Shown here piece after piece: positions 8,026 to 16,806 of a DNA stretch of 64,000 nt (position 1 is its first letter; every line of letters starts with the position of its first letter). The notes beneath the pieces were generated by a model. The model saw only the letters and a list, made by a program, of their open reading frames with translations, ran no database searches and was not told the DNA's origin. The position numbers and the translations under genes were made by a program. The stretch is from NCBI RefSeq assembly GCF_026341825.1, contig NZ_JAPENY010000003.1, positions 1,674,001 through 1,738,000 on the forward strand, given 5' to 3'. Source of the stretch: Streptomyces sp. NBC_00620. GTDB lineage: Bacteria; Actinomycetota; Actinomycetes; Streptomycetales; Streptomycetaceae.

Positions 8026-8955
8026 CTAGCCCTTGCTCAGCTGCTCGTGAAAACGGTGTGCCAGGTCCGTCAGCTCTTCCGCGCTCCGCGCGGTCTGCTG
8101 CACGTCGATGAGGACCTCGTCGGCCCCGGCCGCGTGGGCGGCGAGCAGGTAGTCCGAGACCTGCACGACCGTTCCCCGGTGCGGAACGGCATCGCTCGGG
8201 GCGGCCTCGGCCGTCACCACGGGGTTCACACGGACGACGGTGCGCAGGGCGTCGGGGTCACGTCCGACCGCCTCCGCGATCTGCCGGATCTGGCTGATGA
8301 CGTAGGCGAGTTGGGGTACTGGCAGCGCGACTCCCGCCCAGCCGTCCGCGCGACGACCGATGCGTTCCAGAGTGGCCGGGGTGAAACCGCCCAGGAGCAC
8401 CGGCGGGCGGGGACGCTGCACGGGGAGTGTCTCGATGTGCGCACTCGGGATCGTCCACAGCGCCCCCTTGTGCTCCGCCGACGACGAACCGGACCAGACG
8501 TGCTCCAGGACGTCCAGGATCTCTTCCAGCCGTGCCCCGCGCCCCCGCCACGGCACACCGATGGCCTCGTACTCGTCGGACGACCATCCCAGTCCGAATC
8601 CGATGTCGAGCCGCCCCTCGCTGAGGATGTCGACGGAGGTCAGGGAACGGGCCAGCAGGAGCGGGGAGTAGAAGGGCGCGTTCAGCGTGCTGGTGCCCAG
8701 GCGCATCCGTCGGGTGGCGTGAGCCAGGAAGGACAGGGTGGCGATGGGGTCCAGGAAGTTGCGGTACTCCTCCGGTACGGGGCCACCGCCGGGATACGGG
8801 TCACGCGGCTGCGTCGGTACGAGGGCCCGGTCGCCCACCCACAGGCTGTCGAAGCCGATCGCTTCGACCGCGGCGGCGAACCCGGAGAGCGTGGAGGGGT
8901 CGGCGAACAATCCGTACTGGGGGGCTCCCAGACCGATCTTGAGCATGTCTGTCAC
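8026..8955 (-). CDS. LLM-class F420-dependent (luciferase-like) oxidoreductase
   Basis: A 309-residue TIM-barrel flavin/F420 oxidoreductase of the bacterial luciferase-like superfamily. The typical layout is visible: KIGLGAPQYG at the first strand, FDSLWVGDR, ATRRMRLGTSTLNAPFYSP, the stretch LDIGFGLGWSSDEYEAIG, and RPPVLLGGFTPATLERIGRRADGW. This arrangement fits the TIGR03619-type F420-dependent group. The substrate is unknown. It is the first gene of a probable two-gene operon with the hemerythrin, suggesting a redox or stress context. A SARP-type regulator lies 151 bases upstream on the same strand. Start choice is ATG 8955 or ATG 8946. Confidence 0.85.
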   Translation of the reverse strand: MTDMLKIGLGAPQYGLFADPSTLSGFAAAVEAIGFDSLWVGDRALVPTQPRDPYPGGGPVPEEYRNFLDPIATLSFLAHATRRMRLGTSTLNAPFYSPLLLARSLTSVDILSEGRLDIGFGLGWSSDEYEAIGVPWRGRGARLEEILDVLEHVWSGSSSAEHKGALWTIPSAHIETLPVQRPRPPVLLGGFTPATLERIGRRADGWAGVALPVPQLAYVISQIRQIAEAVGRDPDALRTVVRVNPVVTAEAAPSDAVPHRGTVVQVSDYLLAAHAAGADEVLIDVQQTARSAEELTDLAHRFHEQLSKG

Positions 8956-9106
8956 CTGTTGGTCACCTGTTCGAGGAGATGCTGAGGCAGCGGGGGGACG
9001 TGCGGAGGCATTCCGGCCGCGGTCCGTTCTCGGATCACCGTGCCGAACACGGATCGACGTCCGGTCGACGGCGCGTAAACGGGGGCCGACTCAGCGAGCG
9101 ACAGGC

Positions 9107-11761
9107 TCAGCGCTGCGCCGCTTCCTTCCGCAGGCGATCGCTCACCTCGTACACATGCTGTGCCGCGGAAATGTTCACCTCGGCCCGGTCCGAGCTCAGT
9201 GCAGTGAACAGGCGGGCCACCTCCTGAAGGAAGTAGGCCGGGCTGTTCGGATCGTCCTCCGCGCCGGCGACCGCGTCCGACTCGGCGAAGAACTCGACGG
9301 CCTCCGCGGTCCGCCCCTGGTCCGCCAGTACGACCGACAGCAGCCGGGCGGACATGAAGAACGTCACCGGGTCGTCGCCGTCGCGCGCACGCCGGATCGC
9401 GTCGCGCAGGTCGGTTTCCGCCGCTGTCAGATCATCGCGGATGAAGGCGAGCCAGGCCCGGATGTGCCGGGTCTGCGCCCGCAACGCCGGGTCGTCGCCC
9501 AACTCGGCCGCCGCGACCGCCTGGTCCGTGATGCGTTCCAGCTCCCGCTGATGTGCGGGCCCGGCGAAGAGCCCGCTCGACGCGATCACCGACAGCGCGG
9601 CGACGACGATCCGCGCAGCGCCCGGGATGTCGCGCAGCACCCGGGAGAACACCGAGACCAGCAGCGTGTGCTCGGCCAGCAGCCATGTGCGCGCCTCCTC
9701 GGCGTCGGCGAACCGCAGCCCGGTCAGTGGCACGGGGAAGAGGTGGGTGCTGAGCGAGCCGGACTGCTCGGTCGCGCTCATGGCCTGGAGCAGGGTGGCA
9801 TGAAGGAACATCGCTAGCCGCACCAGTGCCGCCTCGCGCTCCGCGACAGGATCCTCGCGATCGGCACGACGGGCGGCGAACGCCCGTACCAGATCGTGGA
9901 ATCGGTAGCGGTCGGCCGAATGCGGTTCGAGCAGACCGGCCTCCACCAGATGCTCGAGTTGCTCCTCGGTCTCCTGCTCGGGCCGGTCGAGCAGCACCGC
10001 CGCGACCGCGACCGGGAAGTCGGCGGCGTCGAGCAGCGCGCACAGGCGCATCGCCCGGGCCTGCGCGTCGGCTAGAGCCCGGTATCCGACCTGGAAGGTG
10101 GCCTCCACCGACATGCCTCCGGCCCGCAACTCGTCGAGCCGGCTCTCCTCGGCGCGCAGGCGCTGCAACTGCGCACCGAGCCCGCGTCCGGGACGAGCCG
10201 CCGCACGGGCACCGATGATGCGCAACGCCAACGGCAACTGCCCGCACGCGCTGACCAGTTCCAGCGCGAGTTCAGGGTCGGCGGCGATCTCGGCGTCGCC
10301 GGTGAACCGGCCCAGCATGGCCACCGCCTCCTGCTGATCGGGCACCGGTACCTCGAAACGCGTCGCACCCGGCGGTACGAGCGACCGGTGCCGGGTCGTG
10401 ATCAGCGCGGCGTTGCCGGGTGTGCCCGGGAGCAGCGGTGTCACCTGGGCGGTGTCGGACGCGTTGTCCAGGAGCACCAGAATCCGGCGATCGGCGGTCA
10501 GGGTGCGATAGGCCCCGGCGCGGGCGGTGGGCGTCGCGGGGATCTGGGCGGCGGGCATGCCGAGCGCGAGGAGGAAGTCGACCAACACGTCCGCGGGATC
10601 GGCGGGTTGGCCGCCGTCACCCCGCAGGTCCACATAGAGCTGCCCGTCCGCATAGTCGCCGCGGATGCCGTGGGCGACGCGCAACGCGAGCGCTGTCTTC
10701 CCCACGCCGCCGATACCGCTGAGCACTGCGAGCGCGACCGCTTCCCCGCTGGGCCGCAACGCGAGCCGGAGCCGCTCCCGCAGCCGCTCCCGACCGACGA
10801 AGTCGCCCGGCGCCGGGGGCAGTTGTTGCGGGCGGACGCCGGCCGAGGCCTCCTCGGCCTGAGTCGTCGCCGGCCGGTCGGCTCCGTGGGCGGCGCCCGA
10901 TTCGATGCGCTGTCCCTGACCGCCGGACCGCGTCGCGGTGTCGTCGGAAGCACCAGGGGACGTCGTGGCGCCGGCGCGATGTCCCTCAGGACGCGACTCG
11001 GCGGGGTCGGGCCCGACCCCGCCGAGTATGCGTGCCTGCAACTCACGCAGCTCCGGCCCCGGATCCATGCCCAGCTCGGCCGCCATGGTCTCGCGGGCCG
11101 CGGCGTAGACCGCCAGGGCCTCCGCCGCCCGCCCTGCCTGGTACAGCGCACGCATGCGCAGTGCGTACAGATCCTCCCGCAGCGGATGGTCGGCGATCAG
11201 TGAGATCAGTTCCGTCGCCACGCGGGCGTGCTCACCCAGTTCATCGGCGCACTCCAACCGCGCCACCTGGGCGTTCAGCCGCAGATCGACGAACCGTCGG
11301 CGGTGCCGCTGGGCGTAGGGGCCGGGCACGCCGGACAGCGGCTCCCCCGACCACAGCGCCAGCGCGGCGTCGAACGCACGCAGGGCGGAGCCGGTCTGCC
11401 GCGTGGCCCGCAGTTCCTCGCCCTCACGGACGAGTCGCTCGAAACGCAGGGCGTCGACGACCTGTTCCGGGATGTCGAGCTGGTATCCGCCCTGCGTGGT
11501 CTCCAGTCGGGAACGTTCCTCGCCCAACGAGAGGCGGATGCGGTAGACGTACGTCTGCACCGAGCGCACCGCGTTGCCTGGCGGCTCTTCCCACAGCGCG
11601 TCAATGAGGTGGTCGAGGCCGGACTGGCGTCCTTCTCCGAGCAGGAGCCGTACCAGGACCGCACGTTGCAACGGGCTGCCCAGATCCAGTTCGCGCCCGC
11701 CATGGCGGCCACTCAGTGGCCCCAGCAGCCCGAACTCGTACCCTTCCACCGCCGTTACCAC
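9107..11761 (-). CDS. AfsR/SARP-family regulator with BTAD and NB-ARC domains
   Basis: About 884 residues. An OmpR-like winged helix comes first (FGLLGPLSGRHGG, then SVQTYVYRIRLSLG), followed by the bacterial transcriptional activator domain (AYQAGRAAEALAVYAAARE). An NB-ARC ATPase follows with Walker A GIGGVGKTAL and the downstream motif ILVLLDNASD. Next come a winged-helix region and helical repeats of TPR type. This is the architecture of AfsR, which activates secondary metabolism or stress genes after ATP-dependent oligomerisation. The start is uncertain. GTG 11761 or GTG 11749 begins the conserved domain, and the further upstream open frame (to TTG 11965) encodes low-complexity sequence and is probably not translated. 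No biosynthetic genes lie nearby, so the target is unknown. Confidence 0.85.
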   Translation of the reverse strand: MVTAVEGYEFGLLGPLSGRHGGRELDLGSPLQRAVLVRLLLGEGRQSGLDHLIDALWEEPPGNAVRSVQTYVYRIRLSLGEERSRLETTQGGYQLDIPEQVVDALRFERLVREGEELRATRQTGSALRAFDAALALWSGEPLSGVPGPYAQRHRRRFVDLRLNAQVARLECADELGEHARVATELISLIADHPLREDLYALRMRALYQAGRAAEALAVYAAARETMAAELGMDPGPELRELQARILGGVGPDPAESRPEGHRAGATTSPGASDDTATRSGGQGQRIESGAAHGADRPATTQAEEASAGVRPQQLPPAPGDFVGRERLRERLRLALRPSGEAVALAVLSGIGGVGKTALALRVAHGIRGDYADGQLYVDLRGDGGQPADPADVLVDFLLALGMPAAQIPATPTARAGAYRTLTADRRILVLLDNASDTAQVTPLLPGTPGNAALITTRHRSLVPPGATRFEVPVPDQQEAVAMLGRFTGDAEIAADPELALELVSACGQLPLALRIIGARAAARPGRGLGAQLQRLRAEESRLDELRAGGMSVEATFQVGYRALADAQARAMRLCALLDAADFPVAVAAVLLDRPEQETEEQLEHLVEAGLLEPHSADRYRFHDLVRAFAARRADREDPVAEREAALVRLAMFLHATLLQAMSATEQSGSLSTHLFPVPLTGLRFADAEEARTWLLAEHTLLVSVFSRVLRDIPGAARIVVAALSVIASSGLFAGPAHQRELERITDQAVAAAELGDDPALRAQTRHIRAWLAFIRDDLTAAETDLRDAIRRARDGDDPVTFFMSARLLSVVLADQGRTAEAVEFFAESDAVAGAEDDPNSPAYFLQEVARLFTALSSDRAEVNISAAQHVYEVSDRLRKEAAQR

Positions 11762-11955
11762 TTGACGGAGTCTAGCGGGCCGACCCGGTGTCGGTGTGCC
11801 GTGAGGCGCCGTCGGACGTGGGTGCCCGAGGCCCAGGTCGGTGCTCTGCGCAGGCCGTCGAGCAAGGTGCGGATCGCGCTGGTCAGGGTGGGGATGTCGG
11901 CTGCACCCAGGCGTGCAGCGCGGCGGTCCAGACGTGGCCGACCTCAAAGCACTGT

Positions 11956-11982
11956 CATTGGACAATCGGCTGCATTGGACAA
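11956..11982 (-). promoter_or_regulatory. Direct repeat CATTGGACAA upstream of the SARP gene
   Basis: CATTGGACAA occurs at 11956-11965 and 11973-11982, a 17-bp period, in the 252-bp gap between the SARP gene and the response-regulator stop. It could be an activator or repressor site. The spacing is not the ~22-bp period usual for SARP-bound heptamers, so self-binding is not implied. Confidence 0.35.
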
Positions 11983-12013
11983 CATGCGCCGGGTGACCCA
12001 GCGGCGCTGAGAC

Positions 12014-12706
12014 CTATCTGCTCCCGCCCGTGTCCCCCGCCTTCACCAGCCCCGTCTCGTACGCGAGCACCACGGCCTGGGAGCGGTCGCGGAGGGTCAG
12101 TTTGGCGAAGATCCGGGCCACGTGGGACTTCACCGTCGCCTCGCTCAGGGTCAGTTCCGCGGCCAGCTCCGTGTTGGAGAGGCCTCGGCCCAGGAGGGTG
12201 AGGACCTCCAGCTCGCGGGGGGTGAGGGCCGTGAGGTCGGCGTGCACGGCGGGTGGGCGGGCGGTGTCCGAGGCGAAGCGCTCCACCAGGCGGCGGGTGA
12301 TCGACGGGGCCAGCAGGGCGTCGCCGGTGTCGACCAGGCGTACGGCGGCCGCGAGGTGTTCGGGGGTGACGTCCTTCAGGAGGAAGCCGCTGGCTCCGAG
12401 CGCCAGCGCGGCGTACACATAGCGGTCCAGGTCGAAGGTCGTCAGCATGAGGACCCGGCAGTCCGGGGCCTGCGCCAGAATCCGGCGGGTGGCTTCCAGG
12501 CCGTCCATGTTAGGCATGCGGATGTCCATCAGCACGACGTCCGGCAGGAGTTCGCGCGCCGCCGCGACCGCCTCCACGCCGTCGGCAGCCTCGCCCACCA
12601 CGTCGATGCCGCGGGCGTTCAGGATCAGCCGGAAGCCGGTCCTGATCAGCGTCTGGTCGTCGGCGATGAGCACGCGGGGAGCCCGCTCCCCGGCTCTCCC
12701 TGTCAC
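12014..12706 (-). CDS. NarL/LuxR-family response regulator
   Basis: A 230-residue two-component response regulator. The receiver domain has the acidic pair in RVLIADDQTL, the phosphoacceptor Asp61 (VVLMDIRMPNMDG), a conserved Thr (MLTTFD) and Lys (FLLKDVTPE). A linker leads to a LuxR/GerE DNA-binding domain (LTPRELEVLTLLGRGLSNTELA, then LSEATVKSHVARIFAKL). Its start overlaps the stop of the histidine kinase by four bases (ATGA), so the two are translationally coupled. The divergent ABC exporter operon is the most likely target. Confidence 0.92.
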   Translation of the reverse strand: MTGRAGERAPRVLIADDQTLIRTGFRLILNARGIDVVGEAADGVEAVAAARELLPDVVLMDIRMPNMDGLEATRRILAQAPDCRVLMLTTFDLDRYVYAALALGASGFLLKDVTPEHLAAAVRLVDTGDALLAPSITRRLVERFASDTARPPAVHADLTALTPRELEVLTLLGRGLSNTELAAELTLSEATVKSHVARIFAKLTLRDRSQAVVLAYETGLVKAGDTGGSR

Positions 12707-13581
12707 GGCCGGTCCAGCGGGATGCGCGCCCGGACCCGGTAGCCGCCGCCTAGACGGCGCCGGGCGTCCAGGTCCCCTCCGTACACCGCGACCCTCTCGC
12801 GCAGGCCAAGGAGTCCGCGGCCCGCGCCCTCCCGGTGTCGTGGAACCGGCACCGACGGCGCCGGCACGCTGCCGGTCAGGACGGACGGGCCGGTGTTCAG
12901 CACCTCCACGCGCAGCGCGTGGTCCGCGTACCGCACGGTCACCTCGGCCTTGCCGCCGTCGCCGTGCTTGAGCGCGTTGGTCAGCGCCTCCTGGATGATC
13001 CGGTACGCGGTCACGTCGATCCCCTCCGGCAGCGGGCGCGGCTCTCCGGAGATCCGCACCTCGACGGGCAGCCCGGCGAACGATATCCGGTCGACGAGCC
13101 GGCCGAGGCGGTCGAGGCCGGGCTGCGGCGCCAGGCCCGCCGCGCCGTCGGAGTGGCTTCGCGCACCGGCCAGGTCCGAGTCCTGGTCCGTCTCCTCGCC
13201 GTCCTGCGAAGGCGCCAGCAGACCCAGCAGGTGCCGCAGGTCGGTCATCGCGCCGCGCCCCGCGTCCTCGACGGCCCGCAGCGCCCTCACGGCCTCGTCG
13301 GGCATCGTGCCGAGGACCTCGCGGGCGGCTCCGGCCTGGACCACCATGAGGCTGACGTTGTGACTGACGATGTCGTGCAACTCCCGGGCGATGCGGTCGC
13401 GTTCGGCCGCGACCGCGTCATGGGCGGCGCTCTGCCGCTCCCGCTCGAGCAGCCAGCCGCGTTCCCCCACGGCCGTGTGCCACCGGCGCCGGGTACGCAG
13501 CCACGCCACTGCCAGCCATCCGGCGGTCGCCCATGCCACCACGAGCGCCGCCACCAGCGCTTCAAGCTCCCACTTCCCCAC
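12703..13581 (-). CDS. NarL-type sensor histidine kinase with minimal sensor region
   Basis: A 292-residue kinase. GTG 13581 has AAGGTGAG upstream and is preferred. The longer open frame is a shadow of the divergent ABC gene. A single hydrophobic helix spans residues ~8-28, with no extracellular domain worth the name. The HisKA_3 dimerisation box follows (ERDRIARELHDIVSHNVSLM, phospho-His69), then an HATPase domain (TNALKHG N-box, GRGLLGLRERV G-box). Kinases of this reduced type often sense through a partner membrane protein, as in Bce-type modules. The divergent FtsX-type transporter could play that part, but this is inference. Confidence 0.88.
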   Translation of the reverse strand: MGKWELEALVAALVVAWATAGWLAVAWLRTRRRWHTAVGERGWLLERERQSAAHDAVAAERDRIARELHDIVSHNVSLMVVQAGAAREVLGTMPDEAVRALRAVEDAGRGAMTDLRHLLGLLAPSQDGEETDQDSDLAGARSHSDGAAGLAPQPGLDRLGRLVDRISFAGLPVEVRISGEPRPLPEGIDVTAYRIIQEALTNALKHGDGGKAEVTVRYADHALRVEVLNTGPSVLTGSVPAPSVPVPRHREGAGRGLLGLRERVAVYGGDLDARRRLGGGYRVRARIPLDRP

Positions 13582-13737
13582 GGGCTCACCTTTGCAGAAG
13601 GCCGCCCGGTCCGCATCGGCCTGTGGACGCAGGGCCCTGCATCTCCGGGATGAGGGCGGGCCGGTTTGCCACCCGGGGAGGGATGTCCTGGGCGCCGTCC
13701 CCCACTTAGCGTCCTGTGCATGGTCAATGGAGGCAGC

Positions 13738-14451
13738 ATGGTCGCCGAGGGCGGCAACAGCCGGGGAGAGCCCGTCGTACGACTCGACGGCGTGCGCAAG
13801 GAGTTCGGCGAGACGACGGCTCTGGACGGGGTTTCGCTGGAGATCCGGGCCGGGGAGGCGGTCGCCGTGATGGGGCCTTCGGGGTGCGGCAAGTCCACCC
13901 TGCTCAACATGATCGCCGGTCTGGACCGTCCGACGGGCGGCACGGTGTTCGTGCACGGCGAGAACGTGGGCGCGCTGAACGAGAAGGGGCTCGCCCTGTA
14001 CCGGCGGCGCCGCATCGGCATGATCTTCCAGTTCTTCAACCTGATCGACGACCTGTCGGCGCTCGACAACGTCGCCCTGGCCGCGCAGTTGACCGGCAGT
14101 CCCGCCCGACAGGCCCGCCGCCGCGCCCTTGAGCTGTTCGACGAACTCGGCATCGCGGACCGCGCGAACGCCTATCCGGCGGTGCTCAGCGGCGGTGAGC
14201 GGCAACGCGTCGCGGTGGCCCGGGCGTTGATGAACCGCCCCGCCCTGCTGCTGGCCGACGAGCCGACCGGCGCGCTCGACAGCCGGGCCGGCGAGCAGGT
14301 GATGGACCTGCTGCTCGACCTCAACCAGATCGGCCAGACGCTGATCCTGGTGACACACGACGAGCATCTCGCCCGGCGCTGCGCCAGCCGCCTCGTCGAG
14401 CTCGGCGACGGCCGGGTGACCGGCGAGCACACGCTGGAGCCGTCCGCATGA
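13738..14451 (+). CDS. ABC transporter ATP-binding protein (LolD/MacB type)
   Basis: A 237-residue ATPase. ATG 13738 is preceded by GGAGG four bases upstream and is preferred to the in-frame ATG 13720. Walker A is GPSGCGKSTL, the Q-loop FQFFNL, the signature LSGGERQRVAVARAL, Walker B LLADEPTGALD and the H-loop VTHD. The sequence is typical of the LolD/MacB/BceA branch that energises FtsX-like permeases. Its last codon overlaps the permease start (ATGA at 14448-14451). It is divergent from the NarL-type two-component pair, with a 156-bp shared promoter region. Confidence 0.93.
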   Translation: MVAEGGNSRGEPVVRLDGVRKEFGETTALDGVSLEIRAGEAVAVMGPSGCGKSTLLNMIAGLDRPTGGTVFVHGENVGALNEKGLALYRRRRIGMIFQFFNLIDDLSALDNVALAAQLTGSPARQARRRALELFDELGIADRANAYPAVLSGGERQRVAVARALMNRPALLLADEPTGALDSRAGEQVMDLLLDLNQIGQTLILVTHDEHLARRCASRLVELGDGRVTGEHTLEPSA

Positions 14452-16763
14452 GGGCGGTGTGGCGGGCCGCCCGCGCGGCCGTACGGCGGCGCAGGCTCCA
14501 GACGATCGTCATCGCGCTGGTCACGCTGACCTCCACCGGGGCGATGGTGGTCGCGCTCGGCCTGGTCGACGCGGCCTCCGCGCCCTTCGACAAGGCCTTC
14601 GCCGCGCAACGCGGCCCGCATGTCGTCGCCGCGTTCGATCCCGACAAGGTCTCCGACGCGCAGTTGGCGCGGGCGGCCGAACAGCCGGAGGTCGAGGCCA
14701 CCGCAGGGCCCTTCGCCCAGGCCACGATCGACGACCTGCCGAGAGAGGGCGACGGCTTCGCCCTCTTCGGCACGGTCACGGTCGTGGGCCGTGCCGACCC
14801 GCAAGGCCCGGTGGACCGGCTGAACGTGTGGGCGGGCCGCTGGGCCACCCGACCGGGCGAGATCGTCGTGAACCGGGATCAGGGCTGGGCCCCGGACGAC
14901 CTGGGCAAGAAGATCCGGGTGCCGTCGGGTCCGACGCTCACCGTCGTCGGGTTCGCCTTCGACCTGAGCCGGACCGCCGATGCCTGGGTCGCCCCGGAAC
15001 AGATGGCGGCCCTGCACCCGACCACCGCTCAGATGCTGTTCCGCTTCACGGACGCGTCCTCGGAGAGCCGGATCGGCACGAACCTGGCCGCCGTCACCGA
15101 TGGGCTGCCGAAGGACGCGCTGGCCTCTTCACAGTCGTATCTCACCCTCAAGGAGTCGATCGGCAGTTCGGCGCGGGCGTACGCCCCCTACCTGATGGCC
15201 TTCGGCGTCCTCGGCATCGTGGTGGCGGTGCTCATCGTCGCCAACGTGGTGGGCGGCGCGGTGATTTCGGGCCTCCGGCACATCGGGATCCTGAAGGCCC
15301 TGGGGTTCACGCCGGGGCAGGTCGTCGCCGTCTACCTCACGATGATCTCCGTTCCGGCGTTCGCCGGGTGCGTGCTCGGCACCCTCCTCGGCAACGTCCT
15401 GGCGCGCCCCTTCTTCGAGTTCGTGTTCACCGGACCCGAGGCGGGGGTGTTCCACGGCAACGTCGGTATCCCGACCTGGGTGAACGCGCTCGCCCTGCTC
15501 GGCATGCCCGCCGTCTGTGTGCTGGCCGCGCTCGCCCCGGCGGCACGCGCGCACCGGCTGTCCGCGGCGCGGGCGATCAGCGCGGGCAGCGCCCCGCGCG
15601 CCGGGCGGGCGCTGAGCGTCCAGCGCCGACTGGCGGGCAGCAGGCTGCCGCGGTCGGTGAGCCTGGGGCTCGGCCTGCCGTTCGCCCGGCCGGGCCGGAG
15701 CGGCCTCACGCTCGCCGCGGTGGTCCTCGGGGTGACCACCGTGACGTTCGCGACCGGTCTTGCCACGACGATGGCCAGGTTCGGGGAGGCGGGGCGCGAC
15801 GCCTTCCAGGTCACGGTCTACGCGAGCAACTACAAGCAGGGCAAGGAGGTCCAGCCGGTCCACAGCGATCTCGAACTCCAGTCGCTCCTCGGCTCGTTGC
15901 CCGGCGCGACCGAGGTCACGGCCAGGGCGGACGCCGACGTGCGCATCGCGGGCACCGTGCAGAAGCTGTGGGTCGAGGGCCGTCGCGGTGACCGGCCGCA
16001 GCTGGACAACGTACTCACCGAGGGCCGGTGGATGCACCGTACCGGCGAGGCCGTCGCCGGATCGGCCTTCCTGCGCGAGCACGGTCTGGAGGTCGGCGAC
16101 CACCTCGCTCTGGAGAAGGGCGACCGTCAGGAGGAAGTGACCATCGTCGGCGAGTACATGGAGAGCACCGGGGACGGGATCGCCACCGACTGGTCGACGA
16201 TGGCGGCGCTTGCCCCGAAGGAGAAGCCCATCGCGTACCACGTCAAACTCCGCGAGGGTGCGGACGCGGCGGCCTACGCACGCACGGTCCGGGCCGCCGA
16301 CCCCGGGGTCAGCACAGCGGTGACCGGGCCGAACACCATCACCCAGACCATCATCGGCTCGGCGACGGTGCTCACCCTGATGCTCGCCGTGGTCTCGTCG
16401 CTCGGCGTCTTCAACACGGTCGTCCTCAACACCCGTGACCGGCGCCGCGACTTGGGCATGCTCAAGTCCATAGGCATGACGCCCCGGCAGGTCACGGCGA
16501 TGATGGTGACATCGATGGCCGTGCTCGGTGCGGTCGGCTCACTGCTCGGCATCCCGCTGGGCATCGCGGGCTACCACCTGGTGATCCCTCGGATGGCGGA
16601 CGCCGTGTCCATCTCCCTGCCCTCGTACATGACGGACGTCTGGGAGGCCCCTGCGCTGGCCGGCATGGCCCTGGCCGGCGTCGCGATCGCGGTCCTGGGC
16701 GCGTTCATTCCGGCGCGGAGCGCGGCTCGGCTGACGATCGCGGAGGTGCTGCACAACGAGTGA
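14448..16763 (+). CDS. FtsX-like ABC transporter permease
   Basis: A 771-residue permease with two FtsX domains. An N-terminal helix (LQTIVIALVTLTSTGAMVVA) is followed by a ~200-residue extracellular MacB-type periplasmic-core-like domain. A helix triplet comes next (around MAFGVLGIVVAVLIVANVV), then a second helix and extracellular unit (~res 420-620), and a last triplet near the C terminus beginning TVLTLMLAVVSSLGVFN. This duplicated form is common in Gram-positive exporters of peptides, lipids or antimicrobials. The substrate is not known. Coupling to the adjacent kinase pair suggests an envelope-stress or antibiotic-response exporter. Confidence 0.88.
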   Translation: MRAVWRAARAAVRRRRLQTIVIALVTLTSTGAMVVALGLVDAASAPFDKAFAAQRGPHVVAAFDPDKVSDAQLARAAEQPEVEATAGPFAQATIDDLPREGDGFALFGTVTVVGRADPQGPVDRLNVWAGRWATRPGEIVVNRDQGWAPDDLGKKIRVPSGPTLTVVGFAFDLSRTADAWVAPEQMAALHPTTAQMLFRFTDASSESRIGTNLAAVTDGLPKDALASSQSYLTLKESIGSSARAYAPYLMAFGVLGIVVAVLIVANVVGGAVISGLRHIGILKALGFTPGQVVAVYLTMISVPAFAGCVLGTLLGNVLARPFFEFVFTGPEAGVFHGNVGIPTWVNALALLGMPAVCVLAALAPAARAHRLSAARAISAGSAPRAGRALSVQRRLAGSRLPRSVSLGLGLPFARPGRSGLTLAAVVLGVTTVTFATGLATTMARFGEAGRDAFQVTVYASNYKQGKEVQPVHSDLELQSLLGSLPGATEVTARADADVRIAGTVQKLWVEGRRGDRPQLDNVLTEGRWMHRTGEAVAGSAFLREHGLEVGDHLALEKGDRQEEVTIVGEYMESTGDGIATDWSTMAALAPKEKPIAYHVKLREGADAAAYARTVRAADPGVSTAVTGPNTITQTIIGSATVLTLMLAVVSSLGVFNTVVLNTRDRRRDLGMLKSIGMTPRQVTAMMVTSMAVLGAVGSLLGIPLGIAGYHLVIPRMADAVSISLPSYMTDVWEAPALAGMALAGVAIAVLGAFIPARSAARLTIAEVLHNE

Positions 16764-16806
16764 GCACCGCGACGAGACCGCGGGCGGTCGGCCCGGCGCC
16801 CGTTCC

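Noticed and set aside
9107..11761. SARP gene as a marker of a biosynthetic gene cluster
   Set aside because: No polyketide, NRPS, terpene, RiPP or tailoring genes surround it.
11762..11965. N-terminal extension of the SARP regulator to TTG 11965
   Set aside because: The extra 68 residues are Pro/His/Arg-rich low complexity without homology to the family, and the DNA contains promoter-like repeats.
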